A DNA stretch of 32,325 nucleotides from Streptomyces sp. TRM64462. GTDB lineage: Bacteria > Actinomycetota > Actinomycetes > Streptomycetales > Streptomycetaceae. Positions 14,769-23,041 of this stretch are shown one piece after another. Where the stretch lies: contig NZ_JABWDV010000464.1 in assembly GCF_013362995.1 (NCBI RefSeq), positions 1 through 32,325 on the forward strand, in the 5' to 3' direction. The position numbers and the translations under genes are program-made. The notes beneath the pieces were generated by a model. It searched no databases. It was not told where the DNA came from and saw nothing but the letters and a program-made list of their open reading frames with translations. Numbering within the stretch: the stretch's first letter is position 1; each line of letters starts with the position of its first letter.

Positions 14769-16427
14769 GTGCACGGGTTCGCCCTCACCGCCGTCATCCT
14801 GGCGATCTCCGCGGTCGTCGGGCTGCTGGCCGTGCGCCTGCGGCAGCCGCTGATCGTCGCGTTCATCGGTGTGGGCATCCTGGTCGGTCCGACCGGCTTC
14901 GGCTGGGTGGAGGCGGACGGGACGATCGAGCTGCTGGCGCGGATGGGCATCGCGATCCTGCTGTTCCTCGTCGGCCTCCGGCTGGACCTGCACCTGATCC
15001 GCACCACCGGACCCATCGCCCTGGCGACCGGGCTCGGCCAGGTCCTCTTCACCTCGGTCATCGGCTACCTGATCGCCATCGGCCTGGGCATGGACACGGT
15101 CACCGCGCTGTACGTGGCGGTGGCGCTGACCTTCTCGTCCACGATCATCATCGTGAAGCTGCTGTCGGACAAGCGGGAGCTGGAGCAGCTCCACGGCCGG
15201 ATCGCGGTCGGCTTCCTCATCGTCCAGGACATCGTGGTGGTCCTGGTGATGATCGGCCTGACCGCGTTCGGGAGGCAGGCCGGCGACAACGTGGCCGTGG
15301 ACGTCGCCCTGGTCTTCGCCAAGGGCCTCGGGCTGCTGGCCGGTGTGGCACTGCTCATGCGGTACGTGCTGCCGAAAGTGCTGCACCAGGTGGCGCGCTC
15401 GCAGGAGCTGCTGCTCCTCTTCGGCGTCGCCTACGCCGTGTCGGTGGCCACCCTGAGCGACTGGATGGGCTTCAGCAGCGAGGTCGGAGCGTTCCTGGCC
15501 GGTGTCTCGCTCGCCACGACGCCGTACCGGGACGCGCTCGGCGCCCGCCTCGTCAGCCTGCGGGACTTCCTGCTGCTGTTCTTCTTCCTCGAACTGGGCG
15601 CGCGCCTGGAGTTCACCGACGCCTCCCGGCAACTCACCGAGGCGGCGATCTTCTCCGCCTTCGTCCTCGTCGGCAACCCGCTGATCGTCGTCCTGATCAT
15701 GGCAGCCATGCGCTATCCGGTACGGGTCGGGTTCCTGGCCGGGCTCACGGTGGCGCAGATCTCCGAGTTCTCCCTCATCCTCGCCGCCCTGGGCCTCAGC
15801 CTCGGCCACATCACCGGCGCCACCGTCAGCCTGGTCACCGTCGTCGGCCTGATCACCATCGGCGGCTCCACCTACCTCATCCTGTACTCCCACCAGATCT
15901 ACGCACGCCTCGAACGCTGGCTGTCGGTACTCGAACGCACCGACGGCCGAAAACGGGACCTCCACCGGCACGAGAAGGAGGCCGACGTGATCCTCTACGG
16001 CCTGGGCCGTTTCGGCGGAGCCATCGCCCACCAGCTCGGCCAGGCGGGCCACCGCGTCCTGGCCGTGGACTTCGACCCCCACCGCGTGGCCCGCAGCGAC
16101 CGTGAGGGCGTGACCGCCATGTTCGGCAGCGCCGAGGACATGCACCTGCTGGAGAACCTTCCCCTCTCCCACGCCCGCTGCGTGATCAGCACCATCCCCC
16201 TGCCCGAGACGAGCAAGGCCCTCCTGCACGGACTGCGCCACCACGACTACCGGGGCAAGGTCGCCCTCACCGCCCACTCCGACCGTGACGCCGAGCAACT
16301 GGCCGCCGTCGGCGCCGACGTCATCCTGAGGCCGTACCCTCTCGCCGCCATGGCCGCGGCCGAGGTTCTCGACCAGCTCCTCGGGCGCGGCGAGGAGGGC
16401 GGGGACAGCGACCCGGCGCCCACCTGA
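14769..16427 (+). CDS. KefB-type cation:proton antiporter with TrkA-N domain
   Basis: A 552-residue CPA2-family antiporter: about twelve membrane helices (residues 1-370) with typical QPLIVAFIGVGILVGPTGFG and FLAGVSLATTPY, then a cytoplasmic nucleotide-binding TrkA-N domain (from about 405) with LYGLGRFGGAIAHQLGQAGH and the acidic VDFDP. It exchanges K+ or Na+ for H+ across the cytoplasmic membrane under nucleotide control. I chose GTG 14769 (VHGFALT) because GGGAG lies 8 bases upstream; GTG 14760 is an alternative. It is followed by a CBS-domain protein in the same direction, which may sense adenylates. Confidence 0.87.
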   Translation: MHGFALTAVILAISAVVGLLAVRLRQPLIVAFIGVGILVGPTGFGWVEADGTIELLARMGIAILLFLVGLRLDLHLIRTTGPIALATGLGQVLFTSVIGYLIAIGLGMDTVTALYVAVALTFSSTIIIVKLLSDKRELEQLHGRIAVGFLIVQDIVVVLVMIGLTAFGRQAGDNVAVDVALVFAKGLGLLAGVALLMRYVLPKVLHQVARSQELLLLFGVAYAVSVATLSDWMGFSSEVGAFLAGVSLATTPYRDALGARLVSLRDFLLLFFFLELGARLEFTDASRQLTEAAIFSAFVLVGNPLIVVLIMAAMRYPVRVGFLAGLTVAQISEFSLILAALGLSLGHITGATVSLVTVVGLITIGGSTYLILYSHQIYARLERWLSVLERTDGRKRDLHRHEKEADVILYGLGRFGGAIAHQLGQAGHRVLAVDFDPHRVARSDREGVTAMFGSAEDMHLLENLPLSHARCVISTIPLPETSKALLHGLRHHDYRGKVALTAHSDRDAEQLAAVGADVILRPYPLAAMAAAEVLDQLLGRGEEGGDSDPAPT

Positions 16428-16473
16428 CAGCGGTCGTGGGCTGTGCGTCGGCGCGCCAGGGGCGGGGCATTTC

Positions 16474-16499
16474 CACAGTGCGGCAGCCTCACTGTGAGG
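16474..16499. promoter_or_regulatory. Overlapping inverted repeats between antiporter and CBS gene
   Basis: CACAGTG (16474-16480) pairs with CACTGTG (16490-16496), while CCTCAC-T-GTGAGG (16487-16499) is a separate perfect dyad sharing the second arm. The two cannot form at once. This may be a terminator/antiterminator or an operator in the 94-bp gap. Confidence 0.35.
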
Positions 16500-16521
16500 C
16501 CCGGAGATCGAGGGAAAGCCG

Positions 16522-16986
16522 ATGCGTGCGAGTGACTTGGCCGAGCCGTACCCGATGGTGGGTACCGACGACGACGCGATGGAGGCGGCCCGCCTGTTCG
16601 CCGAGCACCAGCTCCCGGCGCTGCTGGTCGTCGACCGGGACGGGCGACCGTACGCGATCGTGCCCGGCTCACAACTGCTGCGGGTGATCGTGCCGGAGTT
16701 CGTCCTGCGCGAGCCTTCGCTGGCACGTTCCCTCCGGGAAGGCGACGGCGAACGGCTGTCGGATGTGCTGGAAGGGATGACGGTCGCGGAGTGGTTGAGC
16801 GGTCAGGGACAGCGCGAACTGCCCACGGTGGTCGGTGTGTCCGCCAGCGCCATTGAGATCGCCGCATTGATGGTCCGGACGCACACCCCGCTGGTGGCCG
16901 TGGTCGAGGCGAACGGGGACTGGACACGGACGATCGGCGCGATCCGGGCGGCCCGCCTGATGGAGCACTTCCTCGGCCGGTCGTGA
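16522..16986 (+). CDS. CBS-domain protein
   Basis: A 154-residue cytoplasmic protein with two CBS modules (about 1-60 and 82-150). These usually bind AMP/ATP-type nucleotides and gate an associated transporter or enzyme. The start MRASDLAEPYPMV and the repeated hydrophobic patterns (LPALLVVDRDGRPYAIV; PLVAVVEANGDWTRTIG) are typical. GAGGGAAA lies 6-13 bases before the ATG. In many streptomycetes such a gene precedes an SLC13/ArsB-like permease (recollection); here the downstream DNA is broken up, so any such partner is gone. The KefB antiporter upstream is the likely functional neighbour. Confidence 0.8.
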   Translation: MRASDLAEPYPMVGTDDDAMEAARLFAEHQLPALLVVDRDGRPYAIVPGSQLLRVIVPEFVLREPSLARSLREGDGERLSDVLEGMTVAEWLSGQGQRELPTVVGVSASAIEIAALMVRTHTPLVAVVEANGDWTRTIGAIRAARLMEHFLGRS

Positions 16987-17097
16987 CCGACGCACCCGGC
17001 AGGGCAGGTGCCGGGCGGTGCTCTGCCGAGGCGCGGTCCGCCGCCCTGGAGCCCCTGGTGCCCAGTGCGCTGCGGCGACTCGCCGTTCCCGCACAGC

Positions 17098-17256
17098 GCG
17101 CTCGCCGGGGACCGGCTCGACGTGCTGGTCAACGATGTGTGGGGCGGAGAGCGGCTGTTCGCGTTCGACACGCCGGTCTGGGAGCACGACCTCGACAACG
17201 GACTGCGGCCGCTCCGACTGGGCGTGGAGACCCACGCGATCACCAGCCAGTCCGGG
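17098..17256 (+). pseudogene. Fragment of a short-chain dehydrogenase (SDR)
   Basis: One frame reads LAGDRLDVLVNDVWGGERLF, then AFDTPVWEHDLDNGLRPLRL and GVETHAITS. This is the central part of an SDR, the strand normally carrying LVNNA followed by helix alpha-E. The nucleotide-binding N-terminus and catalytic Tyr-Lys part are missing, and the frame decays after ITS. It is a remnant between the CBS gene and a membrane protein. Confidence 0.6.
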
Positions 17257-17316
17257 TGCGGGCCAGGGCCAGGCCGCCGCACACCGAGCCGTTGGCCATT
17301 CGTGAGATCGCGGGCG

Positions 17317-17730
17317 TCAGAGGCCCGTTGAGTTCACCGTCGGGCGCGGCGATACGTGCGGAAACAGCGTCCGGACCAGGGCCAGGGTGCTGAGGGCGAA
17401 CATCACCACGCCCAGGGGGACATGGAGCGAGGGCACGTGCGCGACGCCCAGCGCGACCTGCGCCGAGGCGAGGAGGAGGAAGCCGGTGGCGTACAGGACG
17501 GGCCGGGGGGACTCGCCGCCCGGTCGCCAGGCCAGGACGGTGGCGAGCACGTACAGCATGGCGGCCGCGTACATCACCTTCGATCCGATGTCGTGCAGCA
17601 GATAGCCGTGCGACGAGGTCAGCAGCATGCCGGCGGTGACCGCCTGGAAGAAGAGGGTCAGGGTCTGCAGGGCTATCGAGGTCTTGAGGAAGGTGAGGCC
17701 GGCCTGTGCGGCCGTCTTTCTTCTGGTCAC
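17317..17730 (-). CDS. Four-helix membrane protein of unknown function
   Basis: A 137-residue integral membrane protein with about four hydrophobic segments (LQTLTLFFQAVTAGMLL; VMYAAAMLYVLATVLAW; VLYATGFLLLASAQVALG; LGVVMFALSTLALVRTL) and a basic N-terminus (VTRRKT). The GTG start has an AGGGGGA site about 7 bases upstream. The pattern resembles small respiratory-membrane or DoxX-like proteins, but I cannot name a family. It is on the same strand as the flavoprotein/sigma pair but 117 bases downstream of it. Confidence 0.65.
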   Translation of the reverse strand: MTRRKTAAQAGLTFLKTSIALQTLTLFFQAVTAGMLLTSSHGYLLHDIGSKVMYAAAMLYVLATVLAWRPGGESPRPVLYATGFLLLASAQVALGVAHVPSLHVPLGVVMFALSTLALVRTLFPHVSPRPTVNSTGL

Positions 17731-17847
17731 GGTGTGGTCCCCCTTTTGTGGTGTGCGGCAATGGGCGAGTGCTGGGCTCCCAGGTGGCGGTGCCCACGAC
17801 CTCGGCGGAGCCGCCGAGGCAGAAGCGGACGATCTTCTGCGGCGAGG

Positions 17848-19050
17848 TCAGACCGCCGCCTCCGCCCGCGCCCGGCTCCGGGTCTCCTGCCGTACGACAC
17901 GCCGGCGCCGGGACGGCATGCCCGCCGTCGGGTTTGCGACGCTCCAGGCCGCGCCCTTGCAGATCAGTTCCTTGTAGCGGGCGGCCATGCGGCCCGTCAG
18001 GGCCCTGTCGATCGCTTGGTCGTCAGCGGTGACGAACTGGATCAGGCCCTCCTTGCGGCCGAGGGAGACGCACTGCTGGGCGTAACGGATGGAGACGTGG
18101 GGGACCTTGGTGCCGGCGAGACGGGCGGCGATGGCGTCGGCGGCCTGCCAGGCCATGGGGACGCCGGAGGCGCAGGACATGCGGAGCGGCCTGCCGCCCG
18201 GGCCGATCGCCATCGCCGCGTCGCCGACGGCGTACACGTCCCGGTGGGAGACCGAGCGCATCGTGGTGTCGACCACGATCTGGCCGCCGTCGGTGAGCTC
18301 CAGGGCGGTGGCCCGGGCGATCGGGTGGACGGCGAAGCCGGTGGTCCAGACGGTGACGTCGGCGGGGATGGTCCGGCCGTCGGCGGTCGTGACGCGGTCC
18401 GCCTCCACGGCGTTGACCGCGGTGTGTTCATGGACCGTGATGCCGAGCCTGTCCACCACCTTCCGCAGGTGGGCGCGGCCCTTCGCGGAGAGCCAGTCGC
18501 CGAGGGCGCCTTGGGTGGCGAGGGAGACGTCGAGGTCCGGGCGGGCCTCGGCGATCTCGGTCGCGCCCTCCAGACCGGTCAGGCCGCCGCCGACCACGAC
18601 CACGCGCCGTCCGGCGTCCAGAGCGGCCAGGCGGTCGCGGAGGCGGAGGGCGCCGGGGCGGCTGGAGATCTCGTGGGAGTGTTCGGCGGCGCCGGGGACG
18701 CCTCCGTGGTTCCAGCCGCTGCCGAGGGCGTAGACGAGAGTGTCGTACTCCAGGACTTCCCGCTCGGAGCCGTTCACGGGAGCGACCGTCACCGCCTTGC
18801 GGTCGACGTCCACGGCGGTGACCTTCGCGAGCTCGAGCGCCACGCCCGTACCGACGAACATCTCGCCGAACGGCCGGGGCCTGAGGTCCTGGCCGGCCGC
18901 GAGCTGGTGCAGCCGGACACGCTCGACGAAGTCGGGCTCGGGGTTGACGAGAGTGATGGTCACGTCCTCGTGGTGCAGTCGCCTGGCGAGACGGCCGGCC
19001 GCGACGGCGCCGGTGTAGCCGGCTCCGAGGACGACGATGCGGTGCTGCAT
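17848..19050 (-). CDS. NAD(P)/FAD-dependent oxidoreductase, NDH-2-like
   Basis: A 400-residue flavoprotein of the type II NADH dehydrogenase/pyridine nucleotide-disulfide oxidoreductase family. The FAD loop VVLGAGYTG begins at residue 6, an NAD(P) loop VVVGGGLTG lies near 150, and DVYAVGDAA near 285 is the second FAD contact. There is no redox CxxC, so a disulfide reductase role is unlikely; NAD(P)H oxidation with quinone-like or small acceptors is typical. The basic C-terminus (SRRRRVVRQETRSRARAE) may touch the membrane. The ATG at 19050 follows an AGGAG site. It lies 113 bases downstream of an ECF41-type sigma factor, whose direct target it probably is. Confidence 0.85.
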   Translation of the reverse strand: MQHRIVVLGAGYTGAVAAGRLARRLHHEDVTITLVNPEPDFVERVRLHQLAAGQDLRPRPFGEMFVGTGVALELAKVTAVDVDRKAVTVAPVNGSEREVLEYDTLVYALGSGWNHGGVPGAAEHSHEISSRPGALRLRDRLAALDAGRRVVVVGGGLTGLEGATEIAEARPDLDVSLATQGALGDWLSAKGRAHLRKVVDRLGITVHEHTAVNAVEADRVTTADGRTIPADVTVWTTGFAVHPIARATALELTDGGQIVVDTTMRSVSHRDVYAVGDAAMAIGPGGRPLRMSCASGVPMAWQAADAIAARLAGTKVPHVSIRYAQQCVSLGRKEGLIQFVTADDQAIDRALTGRMAARYKELICKGAAWSVANPTAGMPSRRRRVVRQETRSRARAEAAV

Positions 19051-19124
19051 GTCCGTGCTCCTGTCTGGGCGGGGTCCGCCGTCGTCCGGCGTGGTTTCGC
19101 CCCTTGAACCGGACAGTCCCGCGT

Positions 19125-19137
19125 TTCCTGACAGGAA
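19125..19137. promoter_or_regulatory. Perfect 13-bp palindrome in the oxidoreductase leader
   Basis: TTCCTG-A-CAGGAA is a perfect dyad 75 bases before the flavoprotein start. It contains TGTCAGG on the minus strand, resembling the TGTCA core of ECF41-type -35 elements; a matching CGTC -10 at the usual distance is not evident. Confidence 0.4.
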
Positions 19138-19142
19138 CGGGT

Positions 19143-19158
19143 TGTGACCTGCGTCACG
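19143..19158. promoter_or_regulatory. CRP-like site TGTGA-N6-TCACG
   Basis: The 16-mer TGTGACCTGCGTCACG fits the CRP/FNR layout and the GTG-N6-GNCAC form reported for Streptomyces Crp. It lies just after the sigma-factor stop and upstream of the flavoprotein gene, so it could control the latter. Sequence match only. Confidence 0.45.
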
Positions 19159-19163
19159 TCGCG

Positions 19164-20114
19164 TCAGAGGATGTGGAGCGGGGCCTCCTCGTGGTCCGCG
19201 GCGGCCCACCGCTCGGTCGCGCGGACGAGCTTGTCGGGGTTGGCCTGGTTGCGGACCGCCACGATGCCCTCCGGGCCGACCTCCAGGCAGCTGATGGCGA
19301 CGACCCGGCCGTCGACGACCGCGACGATGGCGGGCCCGCCGTTGGCCGTCGTGGCGTAGATCTCGGGTGCGCCGCCGATGAGGGCCCGCTTGGCCTCGCT
19401 GGGCTTGAACAGGCCGCGCAGGAACGTGGCGACCGCGAGCGCCCCCTCGAACGCCTTCGCGCGGGCCGGGACCTTGCCGCCGCCGTCGCCGACCGAGACG
19501 GCGTCCTGGGTGAGCAGGCGGACGAGGGGTTCGGTACGGCCGCTGGTCGCCGCGGCCAGGAACTCCTCGACGATTCTCCGGGCGGCGGCCTCGTCGATCT
19601 CGCTGCGGGTGCGGGCCTTGCCGTCCGCGACGTGCTTCTTGGCCCGGTGGTATATCTGCTGGCTGGCGGCCTCGGTGATGTCCAGGATCTCGGCGATCTC
19701 CCGGTGCGGGTGGTCGAAGGCCTCCCGCAGCACATACACCGCCCGCTCGTTGGGTGACAGGCGCTCCAGCAGGACGAGGACGGCGTACGACACGGACTCG
19801 CGCTGCTCGGCGGTGTCGGCCGGGCCGAGCATCGGGTCCCCGGTGAGCAGCGGCTCGGGAAGCCACCGCCCCACGTACGTCTCGCGCCGGGCGCGTGCCG
19901 AAGTCAGCTGGTTGAGGCAGAGGTTGGTGAGGACCTTCGTCAGCCAGGCCTCGGGCACCTCGATCCGCCCGACGTCGGCCGCGTGCCAGCGCAGGTACGT
20001 CTCCTGCACGGCATCGTCCGCCTCACTCGCCGAGCCGAGCAGCCGGTAGGCGATGGCCTCCAGCCGGGGCCTTGCAGCCTCGAACCGGTCCACGTCACTC
20101 ATGCTCAGCGCCAT
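19164..20114 (-). CDS. ECF sigma factor, ECF41/SigJ type
   Basis: A 316-residue RNA polymerase sigma factor with region 2 (about 8-75: LLGSASEADDAVQETYLRWH), region 4 (about 110-165: LSPNERAVYVLREAF ... ITEAASQQIYHRAKKHV) and a SnoaL-like C-terminal domain (about 178-316). The ECF41 hallmarks are present: WLPEP in the linker (84-88), DGGGK (210-214) and NPDKL (292-296). In this group the C-terminal domain replaces an anti-sigma factor and the target is normally an adjacent oxidoreductase-type gene. The NDH-2-like gene follows on the same strand. The ATG at 20114 is 8 bases after TAGGAT, which could be a weak ribosome site or a -10 of a nearly leaderless transcript; Met5 is an alternative start. 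Confidence 0.9.
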   Translation of the reverse strand: MALSMSDVDRFEAARPRLEAIAYRLLGSASEADDAVQETYLRWHAADVGRIEVPEAWLTKVLTNLCLNQLTSARARRETYVGRWLPEPLLTGDPMLGPADTAEQRESVSYAVLVLLERLSPNERAVYVLREAFDHPHREIAEILDITEAASQQIYHRAKKHVADGKARTRSEIDEAAARRIVEEFLAAATSGRTEPLVRLLTQDAVSVGDGGGKVPARAKAFEGALAVATFLRGLFKPSEAKRALIGGAPEIYATTANGGPAIVAVVDGRVVAISCLEVGPEGIVAVRNQANPDKLVRATERWAAADHEEAPLHIL

Positions 20115-20224
20115 GCCCGCGATCCTAGGCGCGCACCGGGGTGGAACGGCAGGTGAGCCAGCGCTCCCCGGCGGTCAGTGAGGAGTCCGCGACGAAGACG
20201 CCTGAAGAGGCCCGGACAACAACC

Positions 20225-20251
20225 AAGCCCCAGGTCGCTGACCTGGGGCTT
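20225..20251. terminator. Perfect 12-bp stem hairpin beside a tRNA remnant
   Basis: AAGCCCCAGGTC, loop GCT, then GACCTGGGGCTT. On the minus strand it lies just downstream of a tRNA 3'-end remnant and ends in TT, as a tRNA terminator would. A near-identical hairpin occurs at 30642-30668. Confidence 0.7.
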
Positions 20252-20256
20252 TACCG

Positions 20257-20291
20257 TGGAGCCGGCGTCGGGAATCGAACCGGCGCTCCGA
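20257..20291 (-). pseudogene. tRNA 3'-end remnant (T-arm, acceptor, CCA)
   Basis: The minus strand reads GGAGCGCCGGTTCGATTCCC, then GACGCCGGCTCCA: a T-loop (TTCGATT) and encoded CCA. T-stem pairing has two mismatches and no anticodon or D-arm precedes it. It aligns with the better preserved remnant at 30677-30722 including the hairpin beyond, so it may be a mutated duplicate. Confidence 0.55.
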
Positions 20292-20475
20292 TCCAACGAC
20301 CCCGCGCGTGACGACGGGCCGCTCGGGCTCGTCGAGAAGGCGCTTCGCACGTCTGGAGCACACCACAGCGCACAGCCCCCTGCTGCGCCGTCGGCCCACC
20401 GGCGGCTACCGCGACGTCCTCGCCATGAGCTTCACAGCTCTGTGAGGACCGGGGAGCCTTCGCCGGCAACGCCTG
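20292..20475. other. Stretch without a recognised gene
   Basis: Between the tRNA remnant and the end of the FAD oxidase I find no coding region with a credible start or product. Confidence 0.4.
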
Positions 20476-21987
20476 TTACGGCCTGCCCGGATGGCGGCCC
20501 GCGGCGACGGACTGTGCGTGCCGGAAGAGGCCGGTGGGGTCGTAGCGGCGCTTGACCTCGATCAGGCGGTCGTAGTTCGCGCCGTAGTAGGCATGCTGCC
20601 AGTCGCCGAGGTCGGGGTCGGGGAAGTTGACGTAGGCCGCGCTGGTTTCCAGGCGGTGGCACAGCCGCCGGTGTACGCCGCGAGTCTGCGCGAGCAGGTC
20701 GTTCACCGCGCTCTGCGGGGTGCCGGGCCGCCAGTGGGTGCCGATGTCGATGACGTAGGTGGCGTCACGATGCGGGTAGGCCGTCTCGTCGGGGCGGAGG
20801 CGGTCGCTGGTGCCGCCCATGGCGAAGAGCGTCACATAGCCGGTCGCCTTCGCCGCGCCGGGGCGCCAGGCGCGGGTCCACTCGGCGATGTCCGTCACCG
20901 CGTCGGGGCTCAGCCACACGTCGGGGACCAGGGACTTCGAGGCGTAGCAGTCCTTCGCGCCGGGCTTGTCCATGAGGTAGTCCTGGGCGGTCCAGAAGCC
21001 GCGTTCCTCGATAAGGGCAGGGGTGGGCCGGAGCGCCAGCAGGGGCGCGAGGAGCCGGCGCAGCCTGTCCTCGCCACCGATGCGCTGGCCCAGTACCCAC
21101 AGGCTGGTGGTGCCGTTGCCCGCGTGCTTGAAGCCGACGCGTACGTCGAAGTCGCCCGCGCCGTCGGCGGCGAGGACGTCCTGCACCCCCTGCACGACGT
21201 CAACGGCCGACGCCAGGCCGAAGGTGAGGTCGAAGACGGTCGCGCGCAGCGACCTGACGGGGACGGCGTCGAAGGTGAAGGCGGTGTTGATGCCGAAGTT
21301 GCCGCCCGCACCGCCGCGACATGCCCAGTACAGGTCCGGGTTCTCCTTCTCGGTGGCGCGCACGAGGGTGCCGTCGGCGAGCACGAGGCGGGTCTCGGTC
21401 ATGCGGTCGCAGGTCAGACCCCATTTGCGGTCGTTGAAACCGAGCCCGCCGCCGAGGGTCAGACCGGCGACGCCGACACCTGGGCAGCGTCCGCCGGGGA
21501 AGTACAGGCCGGCGTCGCGGACCGCGTACACGTCGGAGTTGGTGGCACCGCCGCCCAGGTGGAGGCGGCGGCCCCGGGGTGTCACTTGTTTCATCGCGCG
21601 CAGGCTGATGACGAGGCCGGTGGTCGTCGAGTGGCCGGCGTAGTTGTGTCCGCCGGAGCGGGGTGCGAAGGGCACGCCGTGTTTCGCGGACCACCGCAGC
21701 GCCGCCCGGACGTCGCTTTCGGTGGCGCACGCGACGACGCCCGCCGGCAGCACCGAGGCGTACCGCTGGTTGTCGGCGGTCGCGTGGGACGGGTAACCCT
21801 GGTCGCCGGGCCGGTACAGGCGGGCCGCCGGGCTCAGCCACCCGCGCAGCTCCCGCCACGCGGCCGGGTCGGCGCCGTGCGCCGCGGGCGCGGCCGATGC
21901 CTGCAGGCTGCCAAGGCCCGGCGCCAGCGCGGCTCCGAGCGCGGTTGCCGTACCCGTGCGCAGTACGGCTCGTCGGCTGATCTGCAC
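20476..21987 (-). CDS. Tat-exported FAD-binding oxidoreductase (berberine-bridge-enzyme type)
   Basis: A 503-residue secreted flavoprotein. A twin-arginine signal (SRRAVLRTG, then a hydrophobic/Ala stretch ending about ASA at residue 32) directs export of the folded, cofactor-loaded enzyme. The FAD_binding_4 domain (about 75-245) has His114 in PRSGGHNYAG and Cys168 in GGRCPGVG, the two residues that bind FAD covalently at two points in this family. The BBE domain ends the protein (AYYGANYDRLIEVKRRYDP). Such enzymes oxidise carbohydrates, alkaloids or other alcohols with O2. The GTG start at 21987 is the only one giving the complete signal. A decayed partial copy lies at 24190-24360. Confidence 0.9.
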   Translation of the reverse strand: MQISRRAVLRTGTATALGAALAPGLGSLQASAAPAAHGADPAAWRELRGWLSPAARLYRPGDQGYPSHATADNQRYASVLPAGVVACATESDVRAALRWSAKHGVPFAPRSGGHNYAGHSTTTGLVISLRAMKQVTPRGRRLHLGGGATNSDVYAVRDAGLYFPGGRCPGVGVAGLTLGGGLGFNDRKWGLTCDRMTETRLVLADGTLVRATEKENPDLYWACRGGAGGNFGINTAFTFDAVPVRSLRATVFDLTFGLASAVDVVQGVQDVLAADGAGDFDVRVGFKHAGNGTTSLWVLGQRIGGEDRLRRLLAPLLALRPTPALIEERGFWTAQDYLMDKPGAKDCYASKSLVPDVWLSPDAVTDIAEWTRAWRPGAAKATGYVTLFAMGGTSDRLRPDETAYPHRDATYVIDIGTHWRPGTPQSAVNDLLAQTRGVHRRLCHRLETSAAYVNFPDPDLGDWQHAYYGANYDRLIEVKRRYDPTGLFRHAQSVAAGRHPGRP

Positions 21988-22002
21988 GATCGTCTCATTC
22001 CT

Positions 22003-22083
22003 GTCGCTGTCGACGGCGGGGATGCCCGGTCAGGGGCAGGCCCCACCATCGACCGCGACAGCGACGCGGACGTGTCATGACAC
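22003..22083. promoter_or_regulatory. Long inverted repeat and palindrome upstream of the FAD oxidase
   Basis: GTCGCTGTCG (22003-22012) pairs with CGACAGCGAC (22056-22065), a 10-bp stem with a 43-base spacer in the probable leader. A perfect 12-bp palindrome GTGTCATGACAC follows at 22072-22083. Either could regulate the oxidase gene 16-96 bases away. Confidence 0.4.
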
Positions 22084-22157
22084 TCCAGAGCGATCATGGT
22101 TCACGCGAACGAACGCCACCCGTGCCGCCTTCGGCGTCTGGCTCCCGCTCCCGGCCG

Positions 22158-22853
22158 TCACGCACCCCTTCCCAGGCCCGGCGTCCGTGACCCGGCGCGC
22201 AGCGCTTCCGGCTCGACCTCGCTGTTGACGGTCATGTCCTCGTCCAGCTCCATGGCCATCATCTGGGGGCGCGGGTGTCCGCGCCGATCGTGAAGCCGAC
22301 CGTGGTCGTCCGGTGGACGCACACCGCGGTGACCCGGCACTTGGGCGCGGCCGGGACGGGTGCGGCGGCCTTCGCGGGGCCGAAGCGCGGGGCGGACGTG
22401 AACAGACCGGCTCGGTGCGCCGTTCCGGTCTGCCGCTGGACGAGGTCGACGAGCGCGGAGCCGGTGAGGGTCTCGGTCACGGTCACTGTACGGATGGCCG
22501 TCATGGCCCCGGCGCCGGTGCGGACCGAGCGGTTGGTGAACGACGCGGCGGGGTCGAGCAGCTCGGCCTGGACGGACGGGTGGGGACCTCGCACGATCCA
22601 CCGACGGCGGCTCGGAGCGGTCCTCGATCGCGACCTGGAAGCCCGGGCAGGCGAAGGTGGCCTTCGCGATCGCGGCGCCGGAAGCAGGGTCCACGTGCGC
22701 GTCGGTGGAGGCGGTGCAGAGGGTGGGCGCCGAGGCCGCCGTGGAGGAGTAGCGAGGCAACGCGAACCGAGCGGGCAGAGTCACTCGCACGCGGCGCGCC
22801 CCACCGCTGAATGGAACCGGCCTCTCCCCCAGGGCGACGGCGAATCGATTCAT
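22158..22853 (-). pseudogene. Frameshifted gene of unknown function
   Basis: A coding-like stretch starts at ATG 22853 (MNRFAVALGERPVPFSGGAR) and runs to about GFQVAIEDRS. It then continues with protein-like composition in the +1 frame (GPHPSVQAELLDPAASFTNR ... VCVHRTTTVGFTIGADTRAP) until a TGA at 22259-22261. It resumes in the first frame as MMAMELDEDMTVNSEVEPEA to a stop at 22158. Two compensating single-base shifts would restore one protein of about 230 residues. Alternatively the last part is a separate 34-codon ORF coupled by overlapping ATG/TGA. I do not recognise the family. Confidence 0.45.
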
Positions 22854-23041
22854 CCTGGTCCGTTCGGGTGACGAGAGCGGAGAGTGCCGCGAGGACCGAA
22901 CGCGGGCCACTAGAACGGAGGCCGAGCGGACCGCGCTCCGGATGAAGGCATCACGGAAGGGCGGCCGCCTCATCCTTCCTTCCCTCCATCCTTCCCACCT
23001 TTCCTCCACCCGCTTGCTGTGGTGCTGAAACGGAGATGCGC

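Noticed and set aside
22072..22083. ECF41 promoter in the GTGTCATGACAC palindrome
   Set aside because: TGTCA is present, but no CGTC -10 at the usual spacing, so only a palindrome is reported.
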